DNA of 64,000 nt, taken from the NCBI RefSeq assembly GCF_050586345.1, contig NZ_JBOCEF010000003.1, positions 62,001 to 126,000 on the forward strand, given 5' to 3'. Positions 10,327 through 19,025 of this stretch are shown here, piece after piece. This stretch comes from JBOCEF01 sp050586345. Its GTDB lineage: Bacteria > Pseudomonadota > Alphaproteobacteria > Rhodobacterales > Rhodobacteraceae. The stretch's first letter is position 1. The number at the start of each line of letters is the position of its first letter. Under the pieces are notes generated by a model, which made no database searches, was not told where the DNA came from, and saw only the letters and a program-made list of their open reading frames with translations. The translations under genes and the position numbers were made by a program.

Positions 10327-10638
10327 CTGCGTTCCGGCGGGCCGCGCAAGCCGCGCGCCGGCGAGGTTCAGGGAGGGGAGTGACATCTCTTGTGGCGACG
10401 CTAAAGTTGAAAGCTCGTTAATACAAGTTCGTGAAGCTGCGCGCCGATGTTTTTGGGCGCGGGCGGGCGGCAAGGTTGCGCGGACGGCGCCCGGGCCGTT
10501 TCATGGGGAGACGGACGGACCTTGCGGACGGCGGGGGGAGCTTGCGGTGACGGGATGGACGGCGGCGGCCGGTCGGGGCGCGCGGAGACGCGCGGCGGAA
10601 TGCGGGCCGCGGCGCGCGGCGGGCACGGGCGGTGACGG
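10327..10638. other. divergent intergenic region between two kinase genes
   Basis: 312 bases. The part at 10385-10450 is AT-richer (includes GTTAATACAAG) and is the likely promoter zone for the leftward kinase. The remainder is GC-rich without recognisable sites. Up to 49 codons of this stretch could belong to the leftward kinase if an earlier start is used. Confidence 0.5.
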
Positions 10639-12357
10639 GTGAGTTTCGGAAACGCCATACCCGGCTCCGGCCGGTCGCCGTTGCGGGCGCTGCCCGTCGC
10701 GGCGCTGAGCGGCTCCGCGGGCGGGCGGCGGGCCATGCGCCTGCTCTCGGCCGCCTTCGGGCTGCTGGCCGCGGCGCTGGCGGCCAACACGATCCTCGCC
10801 GCGGCGCTGGGGCGCGACGCCGGGCGGCTGCACCCGGACTGGCCCGGCATGGCGCTGTCCACCGCGGCGGCGGCGACGGCGCTGGGGCTGGGGGTCTTCC
10901 TGGTCGGGATCGAGCGCGGCGGCCGCGCCGCGCGGCGCGGGCGGCTGCTGGGCAGGATCGCCGCCGCCTTCGCGGGGCTGAAGCTCCTGGAATACGCGGT
11001 CGCGGCGGCGCTGGGCGACGCGGCGCCCCGGGTGCTGCTGATGTGGCAGCAGGGCGACGTGATGTCCCCGGCGACGGCGACGGCGGCGCTCTGCGCCGGG
11101 CTGGCGCTGTCGGGCCTCGGGCGGCCGGGCTGCGGGGCGACGGGCCTGGCCTTCACCGCGGCGACCCTGGTCATCGGGATCTCGGCGCTGTTCGGCTATT
11201 GGTTCGCCCCCGGGGGGCTTCTCGCCATCACGCCCTACGCGGCGCTGTCGCTGCCGACGGCGGCGGCGTGCACGCTGATCGGGGCCGCGCTGCTGGTCTC
11301 GCCCCTGCAGCCGCTCAGCCGCCGCTTCGCGCTGTCGGCGGCGCCGGTCGCCGCGATGGCGCGCCGGCTGTCGCTGCTGGTCGCGATCTCGGTCGCGGCG
11401 GGCTTCGCGGCGCTGTTCACCGGCACGCCGGACGAACTCGTGGTGCGCGCGGTCAATGCCGGGCTGATCGCCGTCGCCGCGGTGATGGTCTGCGCGGCGT
11501 GGTACGCCCATGCGGGCCATGCCGCCGCGCTGGGCGTGCTGCGGGCCGAGCGGCGGGCGAGCCGGCTGCAGGCCGAGGCGCAGGCGCAGGAGATGGCGCG
11601 GGCCGAGCGCGAGCGGCGGATCCTGGAAGACCGCCATGCCGCGCTGCGCCGGGTGGTGTCGCGGGTGTCGATGGTGACCGGGGAGTCGCTTGAGGTGATC
11701 CGGTCGCAGTTCGAGGCGATGGGCGCGCCGGGGGGCGACGTCGCGCCGCTTCCGGGCGCGGCCGCCGGGTGGCGGGTGCGCGTGGCCGCCGCGCTGCGCC
11801 GGGCCGATCACCTGGTCGCGCGGCTGCAGACCGCCGGCCACGCCTCCGGCGGCGTGGCGACGCGGACCAATGTCGACGCCGAACTGGCGCAGCGCATCGC
11901 CTACCTGCGTTCGCTGCTGCCCGCCGGGGTGACGGCGAGCTACGCGTGCAAGACCTCGCATCCCTTCGCGATCTGCGACCGCGAGGCGCTGGTCGAGGCG
12001 TTCGAGGAGCTGGTGCAGAACGCGGGCGAGGCGATGCCGGACGGCGGCCGGGTGGTGATCGAGCTGCTCGATTCCCCGGCCGCCGACCCGCCGCGCCGCG
12101 CCGGGTGGGATTGGCTCGAGATCCGCGTGAGCGATGGCGGCGGTCCGGGCGACGGGGTCGAGACCGAGCGGTTCAAGGAGCCGTTCTACACCACCAAGGG
12201 CCGCCCCGAGGCCGGGCTCGGCCTGTCGGTGGTCGAGGATTTCTGCCGTGGGTGCGGCGGGCGGTTCGAGATCGAGCGCCGCCCCGAGGGCGTCGTCGCC
12301 CGGATGCGCCTGCCGGGCGCCCGCAAGCGGGAGGACGGCGCCGCCGCGCGCCGCTGA
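10639..12357 (+). CDS. membrane histidine-kinase-like protein without an evident phospho-acceptor His
   Basis: 572 residues from a GTG start; ATG 10735 (residue 33), directly before the first helix, is an equally good start. About eight hydrophobic segments span residues 33-305, followed by a coiled stretch rich in Glu/Arg and a C-terminal GHKL ATPase domain. The ATPase boxes are intact: ELVQNAGEAMPDGG, VSDGGGPG, FKEPFYTTK and GLGLSVV, resembling NtrB/DctB-type kinases. Where the LxHDFNN-like DHp motif should be, the sequence reads RVSMVTGESLEVI with no histidine. It may be a degenerate kinase, a phosphatase, or may use an unusual DHp. No receiver gene adjoins it on this strand. Confidence 0.75.
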   Translation: MSFGNAIPGSGRSPLRALPVAALSGSAGGRRAMRLLSAAFGLLAAALAANTILAAALGRDAGRLHPDWPGMALSTAAAATALGLGVFLVGIERGGRAARRGRLLGRIAAAFAGLKLLEYAVAAALGDAAPRVLLMWQQGDVMSPATATAALCAGLALSGLGRPGCGATGLAFTAATLVIGISALFGYWFAPGGLLAITPYAALSLPTAAACTLIGAALLVSPLQPLSRRFALSAAPVAAMARRLSLLVAISVAAGFAALFTGTPDELVVRAVNAGLIAVAAVMVCAAWYAHAGHAAALGVLRAERRASRLQAEAQAQEMARAERERRILEDRHAALRRVVSRVSMVTGESLEVIRSQFEAMGAPGGDVAPLPGAAAGWRVRVAAALRRADHLVARLQTAGHASGGVATRTNVDAELAQRIAYLRSLLPAGVTASYACKTSHPFAICDREALVEAFEELVQNAGEAMPDGGRVVIELLDSPAADPPRRAGWDWLEIRVSDGGGPGDGVETERFKEPFYTTKGRPEAGLGLSVVEDFCRGCGGRFEIERRPEGVVARMRLPGARKREDGAAARR

Positions 12358-12599
12358 CCCTGCCGCGCGCGGCCCGCGCCGCGTCGGTCCGCCTGCGCCG
12401 CTCGGCCTGCGCCGCGCCGCCCGGCCCGCCCGCCACGTTCCGCCCGCCCCGGACCTGGCGCCCCGGCCCTTCCGGCGCGGGCGCCCCCGTTCCCCCGATC
12501 CGTCCCGATCCCGCAGGGCGCCCCGCGAGAGGGTCGCCCGCGGGGCCGGACCTGCGCGGGGCCCGCGCCGGCGCGAAAACCGCGCCGCCCGGCAGGGTC

Positions 12600-12613
12600 T
12601 TGACCTGGATCAA
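12600..12613 (+). promoter_or_regulatory. FNR/Anr-like box
   Basis: TTGAC-CTGG-ATCAA differs at one position from TTGAT-N4-ATCAA, the consensus for FNR-family oxygen regulators. It sits 62 bases before the first yeeE/yedE start codon, suggesting control of sulfur import by oxygen availability. Confidence 0.6.
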
Positions 12614-12627
12614 GGCGCATCCGATTC

Positions 12628-12658
12628 AATACATCATATTCGATAAAGAAGATGTATT
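12628..12658. promoter_or_regulatory. 8-bp inverted repeat, candidate repressor operator
   Basis: AATACATC (12628-12635) and GATGTATT (12651-12658) are perfect inverted copies with a 15-nt spacer. The second arm ends three bases before the GGGAAAGGAA ribosome-binding region. ArsR-type persulfide sensors (BigR/SqrR/YgaV) control YeeE/YedE genes through AT-rich dyads in other proteobacteria, so such an operator fits. No ArsR gene is in the window. Confidence 0.5.
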
Positions 12659-12675
12659 TAGGGAAAGGAAACGCC

Positions 12676-13230
12676 ATGACGCTCTCATGGAAAACCGGCG
12701 GCGTCCTCCTGGGCGTCGTTTTCTTCCTCGCCGTCGCGCTGGTCAAACCGATCGGCGTGTCGACGCAGTTCGTGATCCTGGACGGGATCCTCTGGGACGC
12801 GGCCTCGCCCGAGGTGGTGACCCAGGCCGCCGAGGGCGGCTACACCTCGACCAACGCCTATCTCGCGAAATCGGGCGGCAAATACGCCAAGAGCGTCGCC
12901 AACCCGATCAACTACTCCTTCCTCTTCGTGCTGGCGATGATGGCCGGTGCCGGGCTCTCGGCCTGGGCGCGGGGCGGGATCGGCGCCGCGGAAAAGACCA
13001 TGCCGCAGCTCTGGCGCGAGAGCGTCGGCGGATCGGCGGCCAAGCGCTACGCCGCCGCCTTCCTCGGGGGCTTCGTGGTGCTCTATGGCGCGCGGCTCGC
13101 GGGCGGGTGCACCTCGGGGCACATGATGTCGGGCATGATGCAGACCGCGCTGTCGGGCTACATCTTCGCCGCCGGGGCCTTCGCCGCCGCGATCCCCGTC
13201 GCCTTCTACCTCTATAACCGGGAGGCCTGA
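12676..13230 (+). CDS. YeeE/YedE family sulfur transporter subunit 1
   Basis: 184-residue inner-membrane protein with about four to five helices. It carries the family motif GGCTSGHMMSG, whose cysteine is the one used to relay thiosulfate/sulfur in YeeE-type transporters. ATG 12676 was chosen because AGGAAA lies five bases upstream; a longer frame from 12652 overlaps the inverted repeat and would add eight non-family residues. The second half-transporter follows after three bases, so the two proteins probably pair as in PmpA/PmpB systems. The FNR-like box and the dyad upstream point to redox- or sulfide-dependent expression. Confidence 0.92.
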   Translation: MTLSWKTGGVLLGVVFFLAVALVKPIGVSTQFVILDGILWDAASPEVVTQAAEGGYTSTNAYLAKSGGKYAKSVANPINYSFLFVLAMMAGAGLSAWARGGIGAAEKTMPQLWRESVGGSAAKRYAAAFLGGFVVLYGARLAGGCTSGHMMSGMMQTALSGYIFAAGAFAAAIPVAFYLYNREA

Positions 13231-13233
13231 GCC

Positions 13234-13824
13234 ATGGAGATCGTGCTCGCCATCGTCATCGGCGCCGCGTTCGGCGCCACCCTCGACCGGATCGGGGCGA
13301 CCAACCCCAACCTGATCGGGCGGATGCTCAACTTCTCCAACCTGCACCTGATGAAGACCATCCTGCTGGCCATCGGCACCGGCTCGGCGCTGATGTTCGG
13401 CGGCCAGATGATCGGCCTGGTGGACGTGGGCCACATGTCGGTGAAGACCGCTTACGTCGGCGTCTTCATCGGCGGTCTGCTTCTGGGCGGCGGCTGGGCG
13501 CTGTCGGGCTATTGCCCGGGCACCGGCGTCTGCGCGGCGGCCTCGGGGCGCAAGGACGCGCTGTTCTTCATCGCCGGGGGCCTGCTGGGCGCGGCCGCCT
13601 ACATGGCGACCTACCCGGCGTGGAAAGCCTCGGGGCTGCTCGACGCCATCGGCGGCGGCAAGGTGACCCTGGGCGCGGTGCCGGGCGCCAAGTACGAGGG
13701 GCTGACCGCCATCCCCGGCGACCTGCTGGGCCTGGCGCTGGCCGCGGTGTTCATCATCGTCGCCATCGCGCTGCCCGGCAAACCCTCGGGCCATGCCGGC
13801 GGCCTGCACGCCCCGGCCGAGTGA
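13234..13824 (+). CDS. YeeE/YedE family sulfur transporter subunit 2
   Basis: 196 residues, membrane protein with about five helices, starting three bases after the preceding stop codon. The key motif is SGYCPGTGVCAAASGR, the second of the two paired cysteine signatures of two-gene YeeE/YedE systems (GGCTSGH in one subunit, CPGT in the other). Together the subunits likely form one sulfur-compound channel in the inner membrane. A strong terminator closes the operon 38 bases downstream, so this is a two-gene unit without a rhodanese or SQR partner in view. Confidence 0.92.
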   Translation: MEIVLAIVIGAAFGATLDRIGATNPNLIGRMLNFSNLHLMKTILLAIGTGSALMFGGQMIGLVDVGHMSVKTAYVGVFIGGLLLGGGWALSGYCPGTGVCAAASGRKDALFFIAGGLLGAAAYMATYPAWKASGLLDAIGGGKVTLGAVPGAKYEGLTAIPGDLLGLALAAVFIIVAIALPGKPSGHAGGLHAPAE

Positions 13825-13861
13825 CCCCCTTCCCCCCCGCGGCGCCCCGGCGCCGCCCCTG

Positions 13862-13902
13862 ACCCCCGCGGGCCCGCCGCCCGCGGGGGTCTCTTGTTTT
13901 TC
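13862..13902 (+). terminator. rho-independent terminator of the YeeE/YedE operon
   Basis: ACCCCCGCGGGC and GCCCGCGGGGGT form a perfect 12-bp stem (13862-13873 / 13879-13890) with a 5-nt loop, followed by CTCTTGTTTTT. Confidence 0.93.
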
Positions 13903-13912
13903 CGCGGCACGT

Positions 13913-13928
13913 TTAAGTGGATTTTAAT
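13913..13928 (+). promoter_or_regulatory. CtrA-like box (TTAA-N7-TTAAT)
   Basis: TTAA-GTGGATT-TTAAT has the exact CtrA spacing and one mismatch in the last base. It lies about 105 bases before the ATG of the DGWHAxE-repeat protein. Confidence 0.5.
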
Positions 13929-14032
13929 CTGAACTCGGCGTGAAGCCGGGTATGCTCCCGATCCGCCTCTTGGGGAGTTTCCGGGGCGGGACCTGTTGAT
14001 CGACCAGGCATTCAATAATCAGGGTGGAACAG

Positions 14033-15766
14033 ATGGCAGAATTCTTTGCCGAGTACGGCACGACCACGCTGACCCACGCGACGAGCCGCGTGGCCCTGTC
14101 GCGCGCGTTCGACAACCCGGTGGTCATAGCGGTGGCCAACACCGCCAACGGCGCCGACTGGTTCACCGTCGAGGTGGCCGAGGTCGGGTCGAGCTATATC
14201 GACCTGCGGCTCGAGGAAGGGCCCGGCGGCGACGGCTGGCACGCGGCCGAGCGGGTCAGCTGGCTGGTGGTCGAGGCCGGGACCTGGACCATGGCCGGCG
14301 GCATCCGCATCCAGGCCGGGGCGACCGCGGCGCGCGACCTGAACCTCGACCCGGCCCGCAACACGCCCGTCAGCTTCGACGGCTTCACCGGCGATCCGGT
14401 GGTGCTGCACCAGGTGCAGGGCGAGACCGACGGCTATGTCCGGTCGCGCTGGCGGCCCGACTCGGACGACCCCGCCTCGGGGGGCGACATCTATCTCGAC
14501 AACCATGTCTATGAGCCGAACGACCCGCTGCGCGCGCCGGTCGGCTATGTCGCGATCTCGGATGACAGCTTCGGCGGCACCGGCGACGGGTCCTACCTGC
14601 GGTCCTGGCACGCCGACCAGGGCACGGTCGGCTTCACCGACGTGACCGACTACACCCTTGAGAACGATTTCGAGATCCCCGCGATCTTCGCCTCGATCGA
14701 CAGCCTCGTGGATGTCGAGTCGGTCGAGGCGATCATCACGGGCGTCCAGCAGGACAGCTTCCAGCGCCGCATCGGAGAGGACCCGGCGGCGGGCGGCGAC
14801 GGGGTGAACGGCGGCGACGGCGTCTCCTTGCTGGCGCTGGGGACCGCGGGCGACATGCTGGTGGGCGATGAGGTCGGCGGCTCGGACGTCATGGCCAAGG
14901 TCGGCTGGTACCGCATCCCCTCGATCCTCTCGGGGACGCAGGACCTGTTCTTCGACGGCAACCTGACCAACAGCGTGTTCTTCGCCGAGCCGCTGGTGAG
15001 CAAGGATTCCGGCCAGGTGCGCATCCTGCGGCTGGACAAGGACACGCCGCATTCCGCCCATACCCTGACCATGCAGAACCTGCCGGGGACCGGGCCGATG
15101 AACCCGTTCCGCGACTACACCTTCAACACCATGACCGTGGATATCGGGACCTGGCAGCTGTCGGACGGCCGCAAGATGCAGGTCGGGACGACCGATGTCG
15201 GGGGCGGCAGCCTCTCGGTCGGGGTGGACATCGAATTCGATCTCGACTTCGCCGCCCCGCCGGCGCTGTTCCTGATGGTGCAGACCACGCATGGGGCCGA
15301 CTGGGTGATCGCGCGCTATCGGGACGTCACGGTCGACGGGGCGACGCTGTTCCTGCAGGAGGCCGAGGGATCGGACGGCTGGCATGCCTCGGAGGTCGTG
15401 GGCTGGATGGCCGTCGAGACCGGCGTGGGGTCCTGGGACGGGTTCGACTTCGACGTGCGCACCGGCGTGGTCGTGGACCAGCCCGATGACGGCCTGGACG
15501 TGGAGTGGACCCATGGGCCGGCCGCAAACGCCTTCACGCTGGCGCAGCTGGCCAATTTCAACGGGCAGGACCCGGTCGCCCTCGTCGACGAGGGGACCAG
15601 CGGGGGCTTCGCCTATGACCTGTTCGAAGACCGGTCGGGCGATTCCGAGACGGATCACCTGCCGGAGTCGATCTCGTTCTTCGGGCTGCAGACCCCGGCG
15701 ATGCGCGACTACGACAACCGCTCGCTGAACAGCTACTACCTGACCGCGGAGGAAGTGCTGATCTGA
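14033..15766 (+). CDS. DGWHAxE-repeat protein, probably secreted (577 aa)
   Basis: I do not recognise a named function. Residues 1-98 and about 405-480 are two copies of a beta-rich module: NPVV/PALF strand, then TANGADW, an LEEx acidic strand, the invariant DGWHAxE(R/V)V, and W(L/M)xVExG. A third divergent module (NGQDPVALVDEG ... ETDHLPE) ends the protein. The same three modules occur in the 985-aa protein at 23384-26341. There is no signal peptide, cysteine is essentially absent, the protein is very acidic, and the C-terminus ends YLTAEEVLI, as in many type I secretion substrates, although RTX nonapeptides are missing. An H-type-lectin-like fold is an alternative reading. ATG 14033 follows AGGGTGG; a GTG at 14024 is possible. 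Confidence 0.75.
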   Translation: MAEFFAEYGTTTLTHATSRVALSRAFDNPVVIAVANTANGADWFTVEVAEVGSSYIDLRLEEGPGGDGWHAAERVSWLVVEAGTWTMAGGIRIQAGATAARDLNLDPARNTPVSFDGFTGDPVVLHQVQGETDGYVRSRWRPDSDDPASGGDIYLDNHVYEPNDPLRAPVGYVAISDDSFGGTGDGSYLRSWHADQGTVGFTDVTDYTLENDFEIPAIFASIDSLVDVESVEAIITGVQQDSFQRRIGEDPAAGGDGVNGGDGVSLLALGTAGDMLVGDEVGGSDVMAKVGWYRIPSILSGTQDLFFDGNLTNSVFFAEPLVSKDSGQVRILRLDKDTPHSAHTLTMQNLPGTGPMNPFRDYTFNTMTVDIGTWQLSDGRKMQVGTTDVGGGSLSVGVDIEFDLDFAAPPALFLMVQTTHGADWVIARYRDVTVDGATLFLQEAEGSDGWHASEVVGWMAVETGVGSWDGFDFDVRTGVVVDQPDDGLDVEWTHGPAANAFTLAQLANFNGQDPVALVDEGTSGGFAYDLFEDRSGDSETDHLPESISFFGLQTPAMRDYDNRSLNSYYLTAEEVLI

Positions 15767-15787
15767 TCCGCCGGGCGATGGAGTTCG

Positions 15788-15816
15788 AAGGGGGCGCCCG
15801 GTCCGGGCGCCCCCTT
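15788..15816. terminator. bidirectional terminator between convergent genes
   Basis: AAGGGGGCGCCCG and CGGGCGCCCCCTT form a 13-bp stem around a GTC loop. TTTCGCGTTTT follows on the plus strand. It separates the DGWHAxE gene from the reductive dehalogenase gene. Confidence 0.8.
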
Positions 15817-15824
15817 TCGCGTTT

Positions 15825-18800
15825 TCAGAGGTCGATCTCCAGCACGCCCCCCGGCTCGGCTGCGCGGGAGCGGCAGAGGATCATCTCCTTCTCGCGCCGC
15901 GCCTTCGACAGCACGAAGTCGCGGTGCTCGACCGCGCCCGCGCGGACCCCGCAGGCGCAGACCCCGCAGAGCCCGTCCGAGCACTTGAGGTCCACCGCGA
16001 TCCCCGCGGCGATGAGCGCGTCGGCGGCCGAGGTCTCGGCGTCCACCGGCACCTCCTGGCCCGAGGCCAGGCGCAGGGTGAAGGGGTGGTTCTCATACTC
16101 CGGCTCCTCGGGGAGGGCGAAGTACTCGACGTGGCGGGCGTCCTCGGGGATCCCCGCCGCGTCCGCCGCCGCCATCGCCGCGTCCATGTGCCGGTCCGAG
16201 CCGCAGGCATAGACATGCGCCCCCTCCGGCGCCCCGGCGAAGAGGGCGGCGAAATCGGCGCGGGTCCCTTCGGCGGAGACGTGGAGATGGGCGCGATCCG
16301 CCCAGGGCGCGGCCGCGATCTCGGCGGCATAGGCGGCGTCGGCGCGGCTGCGGACCGAGTAGTGCAGGCTGAAATCCCGCCCCAGCGCGTGCAGTCGGTG
16401 GGCCATGGCCAGCATCGGCGTCACCCCGATGCCGCCGCCCATCAGGAAGCTCTTCGGCGCGTCCTCGTGCAGCGGGAAATGGTTGATGGGGCGGGAGATG
16501 AAGATGCGCCGCCCCGGCGTGAAGATCCGGTGCATCAGGGCCGAGCCGCCGCGGCCCGCATCTTCGCGCAGCACGCCGATCTTGTAGCAGGACCGGTCCG
16601 CCGGGTCCCCGGCCAGCGAGTACTGGCGCAGGAATTCGGGCGCGACGACGACGTCCACATGGGCGCCCGCGGCCCATTCCGGCAGGTCCGCGCCGTCCGG
16701 GTCGCGCAGGGTGTAGAGGGCGGTGTCGGGCGTCGGGCGCTCCACCGCCGCCACCACCACCCGCAGCACCGGGTTCCCGCCGGGCAGGGTGTAGCGATGC
16801 ACCATGCTCTCATCGCCCTCGGCGATGCGGCGGCGGTATTCCTCCGCCGGGATCATCGCCTCATAGGCCGCGATCCCGGCCTCGCGGTCCATGGGGAAGG
16901 GGTAGGGCCAGGGATGGGGCGCGAGCGGGGCGGGATAGACGGCGAGGGTCTGCTCCGCCGGGTCGATCTTCAGCTTCGGTTGCAGGTCGCGGGCGTTCAC
17001 CGGCGCGCGGGCGGGCCGATAGGCGCCGTTCTCGGCCAGCTCGATGTCCCACCACCATTTCTTCACCGGGTTCAGCCCGCCATTGCCCACCGCGTCGTCG
17101 AGGCGCGCCAGCGCGGGCGCGGCGGAGGGGATGTTCATCGCCGCCCAGCGGAAGGGCGCCTCGGCGAAGATGCCCTCGAGGTTCCAGGGGCAGGTCTTCA
17201 TGCAGCGCCCGCACATCGCCCCGCCCTCGGTGGTGATGCGGTAGGTGGCGCAGCGCTGGCTGTCGGACTTCCAGGTCTCGTAGCCGTTGAACATCAGCTT
17301 CGGCCCGGCGGTGATGGCGCCGGAGGGGCATTCGCGGGCGCACTTGTTGCACGCCTCGCAGAACCGCTGGAGGCCGAAATCGATGGGCTTGTCATGGGCC
17401 ACCGGCATGTCGGTGGTCACGGCCCCGGATTTCAGGCGGGGGCCGAGATAGGGGTTGAGGATCACCTCGCCGATGCGCGAGACCTCGCCAAGGCCCGAGA
17501 GCAGCAGCAGCGGCGGTTGCAGCACGTCCCCGTCCATCACCGAATGCGCCTTGGCCGAATAGCCGAGGTTGCGGATCTGCTGCGCGATCACCCCGCCGAG
17601 CAGCGAGAACCGCAGGTACGCCCGCATCGACTGGGCGACCGAGATCCAGTCGTCGCCCGACGCGCCCTCCATCGTCTCGTAGCCCTGGTCGATGATCAGC
17701 GACAGCGCCTGGTCATGGGGGGGCGTGATCGCCTCGCCCGCCGCGTCATGGGAATACCAGGCCCAGTCGGGGCAGCGCGACAGGCCCGCCGCATCGGCCC
17801 CGAGGAAATAGGACGCCGCCTTCAGCGCCTCGGCATTGGCCCTGGCGTCCGTGGGGCGCGGCCCGGCGCCGGGCGCCCCGTCCTGGAGCAGCACGAAGGC
17901 CCCCAGCGCCCGCCGCTGGCCCATCGAGGGCGCGGATTTGCGGGCGTACTTGCCGCCCGTGGCGCCCTCCTGCACCGGCTTGCCCATGTCGCCGAACTGG
18001 GCGCGGGCGAACATGTCGGTGCGCTTGGGGACGCGCGGGATGCGCGGCTCGTCCATGTAGGTGGTGGGAGTGTCGACGCGCGTGAGGCGCTCGAACGGGA
18101 GGGCGCCGTCGACGTAGTTCCGCCCGGCGTAGGGATCGCGGTTGAGGGCGCCCTTCACCGTGCCCCGCCCCAGCGCCCAGCCGAGGCTGCGTTCGGCGCG
18201 GGCGGCGTCTTCGGCCAGCGGCCGGTCGGGCGCGACGGGCAGGGCCATGGTGATCGCGGCCAGCCCGAAGCGGTCCCCGAGGAAGGGCGCGTGCAGGGCG
18301 CCGTCCTGCGCCGTCGCCAGCCCCGCGGCGAGGGCCAGCCGGTTGAGGTCCACATCCGAGGCCGCCCCCGAATGCGCCTTCGCGTCCCAGCCCAGCAGGC
18401 GGATGTAATTGGCGATGACGACGGCGGTCTCCGCCGCCCGCAGGCAGGCGCGCTCGGCCTGCGCGTCGAGGATCCAGTCGGCGCCCGGCTCATCCGCCCG
18501 CGGGTCGCGGTGATGCTCATAGAGCAGGACCAGCGCATGGGTGTGGCCGTCGATGCCGGAGGGCGGGGCCTCCATGCTCTCCTTCAGATCGGCCATGATC
18601 ATGTCGATCCCGGCGGCCAGCGTCTTGGTCTGGCGCGTCTGCAGGTCCTTGCGCAGCCGCTCCACGCCCGGGTTCACGGCGGGGGCGGAGAGGATCGCCC
18701 CGGCGGGCAGGGCGCCGGTCCCGGCCATCGAGGCGTCGCAGAAATAGGCGAAGCCCTTCAGGTGGTTGGCGCGCTCGGTCAGGTCCGCGGGGATCTCGGC

Positions 18801-19025
18801 CTGCGCGCGGTTCACCAGCCCGTCGCGGATGGCGTCGAGCATCGCCTGGTGGCCCGCCATGGCGTTCACGAGGCTCTCGGGTCGGTCGGGGCGGGCGAAG
18901 GCGAGGGGCGCGAAGGGCGGCGCGGCGGCGAGGTCCGGCGCGGCGTCCGTGCGCGCGAGGCGTTCGAGCGGGTAGGGCCCGAGATGCGCCGGTCGGCGCG
19001 CCGTGGAGAAGAGGCGGAGGGGCAT
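15825..19025 (-). CDS. rdhA: self-sufficient reductive dehalogenase (RdhA-reductase fusion)
   Basis: 1066 residues. Predicted to remove halogens from organohalides, probably halogenated aromatics, using cobamide and two [4Fe-4S] clusters. Residues 1-330 and 330-540 are two related cobamide-domain halves: YIRLLGWDAKAHSG near 206 is echoed by IRNLGYSAKAHS near 482. A ferredoxin region follows (CEACNKCARECP near 556; CGRCMKTCPW near 603), then a phthalate-dioxygenase-reductase-like flavin/NAD region (about 695-960) and a plant-type [2Fe-2S] domain (CSDGLCGVC near 1013, last Cys near 1050). This is the layout of the catabolic NpRdhA/BhbA type, which draws electrons from NAD(P)H. Y424, K492 and R554 lie close to the positions I recall for the NpRdhA catalytic Tyr/Lys/Arg. 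No Tat signal and no RdhB anchor, so it is cytoplasmic. Confidence 0.93.
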   Translation of the reverse strand: MPLRLFSTARRPAHLGPYPLERLARTDAAPDLAAAPPFAPLAFARPDRPESLVNAMAGHQAMLDAIRDGLVNRAQAEIPADLTERANHLKGFAYFCDASMAGTGALPAGAILSAPAVNPGVERLRKDLQTRQTKTLAAGIDMIMADLKESMEAPPSGIDGHTHALVLLYEHHRDPRADEPGADWILDAQAERACLRAAETAVVIANYIRLLGWDAKAHSGAASDVDLNRLALAAGLATAQDGALHAPFLGDRFGLAAITMALPVAPDRPLAEDAARAERSLGWALGRGTVKGALNRDPYAGRNYVDGALPFERLTRVDTPTTYMDEPRIPRVPKRTDMFARAQFGDMGKPVQEGATGGKYARKSAPSMGQRRALGAFVLLQDGAPGAGPRPTDARANAEALKAASYFLGADAAGLSRCPDWAWYSHDAAGEAITPPHDQALSLIIDQGYETMEGASGDDWISVAQSMRAYLRFSLLGGVIAQQIRNLGYSAKAHSVMDGDVLQPPLLLLSGLGEVSRIGEVILNPYLGPRLKSGAVTTDMPVAHDKPIDFGLQRFCEACNKCARECPSGAITAGPKLMFNGYETWKSDSQRCATYRITTEGGAMCGRCMKTCPWNLEGIFAEAPFRWAAMNIPSAAPALARLDDAVGNGGLNPVKKWWWDIELAENGAYRPARAPVNARDLQPKLKIDPAEQTLAVYPAPLAPHPWPYPFPMDREAGIAAYEAMIPAEEYRRRIAEGDESMVHRYTLPGGNPVLRVVVAAVERPTPDTALYTLRDPDGADLPEWAAGAHVDVVVAPEFLRQYSLAGDPADRSCYKIGVLREDAGRGGSALMHRIFTPGRRIFISRPINHFPLHEDAPKSFLMGGGIGVTPMLAMAHRLHALGRDFSLHYSVRSRADAAYAAEIAAAPWADRAHLHVSAEGTRADFAALFAGAPEGAHVYACGSDRHMDAAMAAADAAGIPEDARHVEYFALPEEPEYENHPFTLRLASGQEVPVDAETSAADALIAAGIAVDLKCSDGLCGVCACGVRAGAVEHRDFVLSKARREKEMILCRSRAAEPGGVLEIDL

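Larger units (their letters stand above)
12358..12675. other. intergenic region upstream of the YeeE/YedE pair
   Basis: 318 bases. The first 240 are extremely GC-rich with no site I recognise. The last 75 switch abruptly to AT-rich and hold an FNR-like box and an 8-bp inverted repeat just before the ribosome-binding site. Confidence 0.6.
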
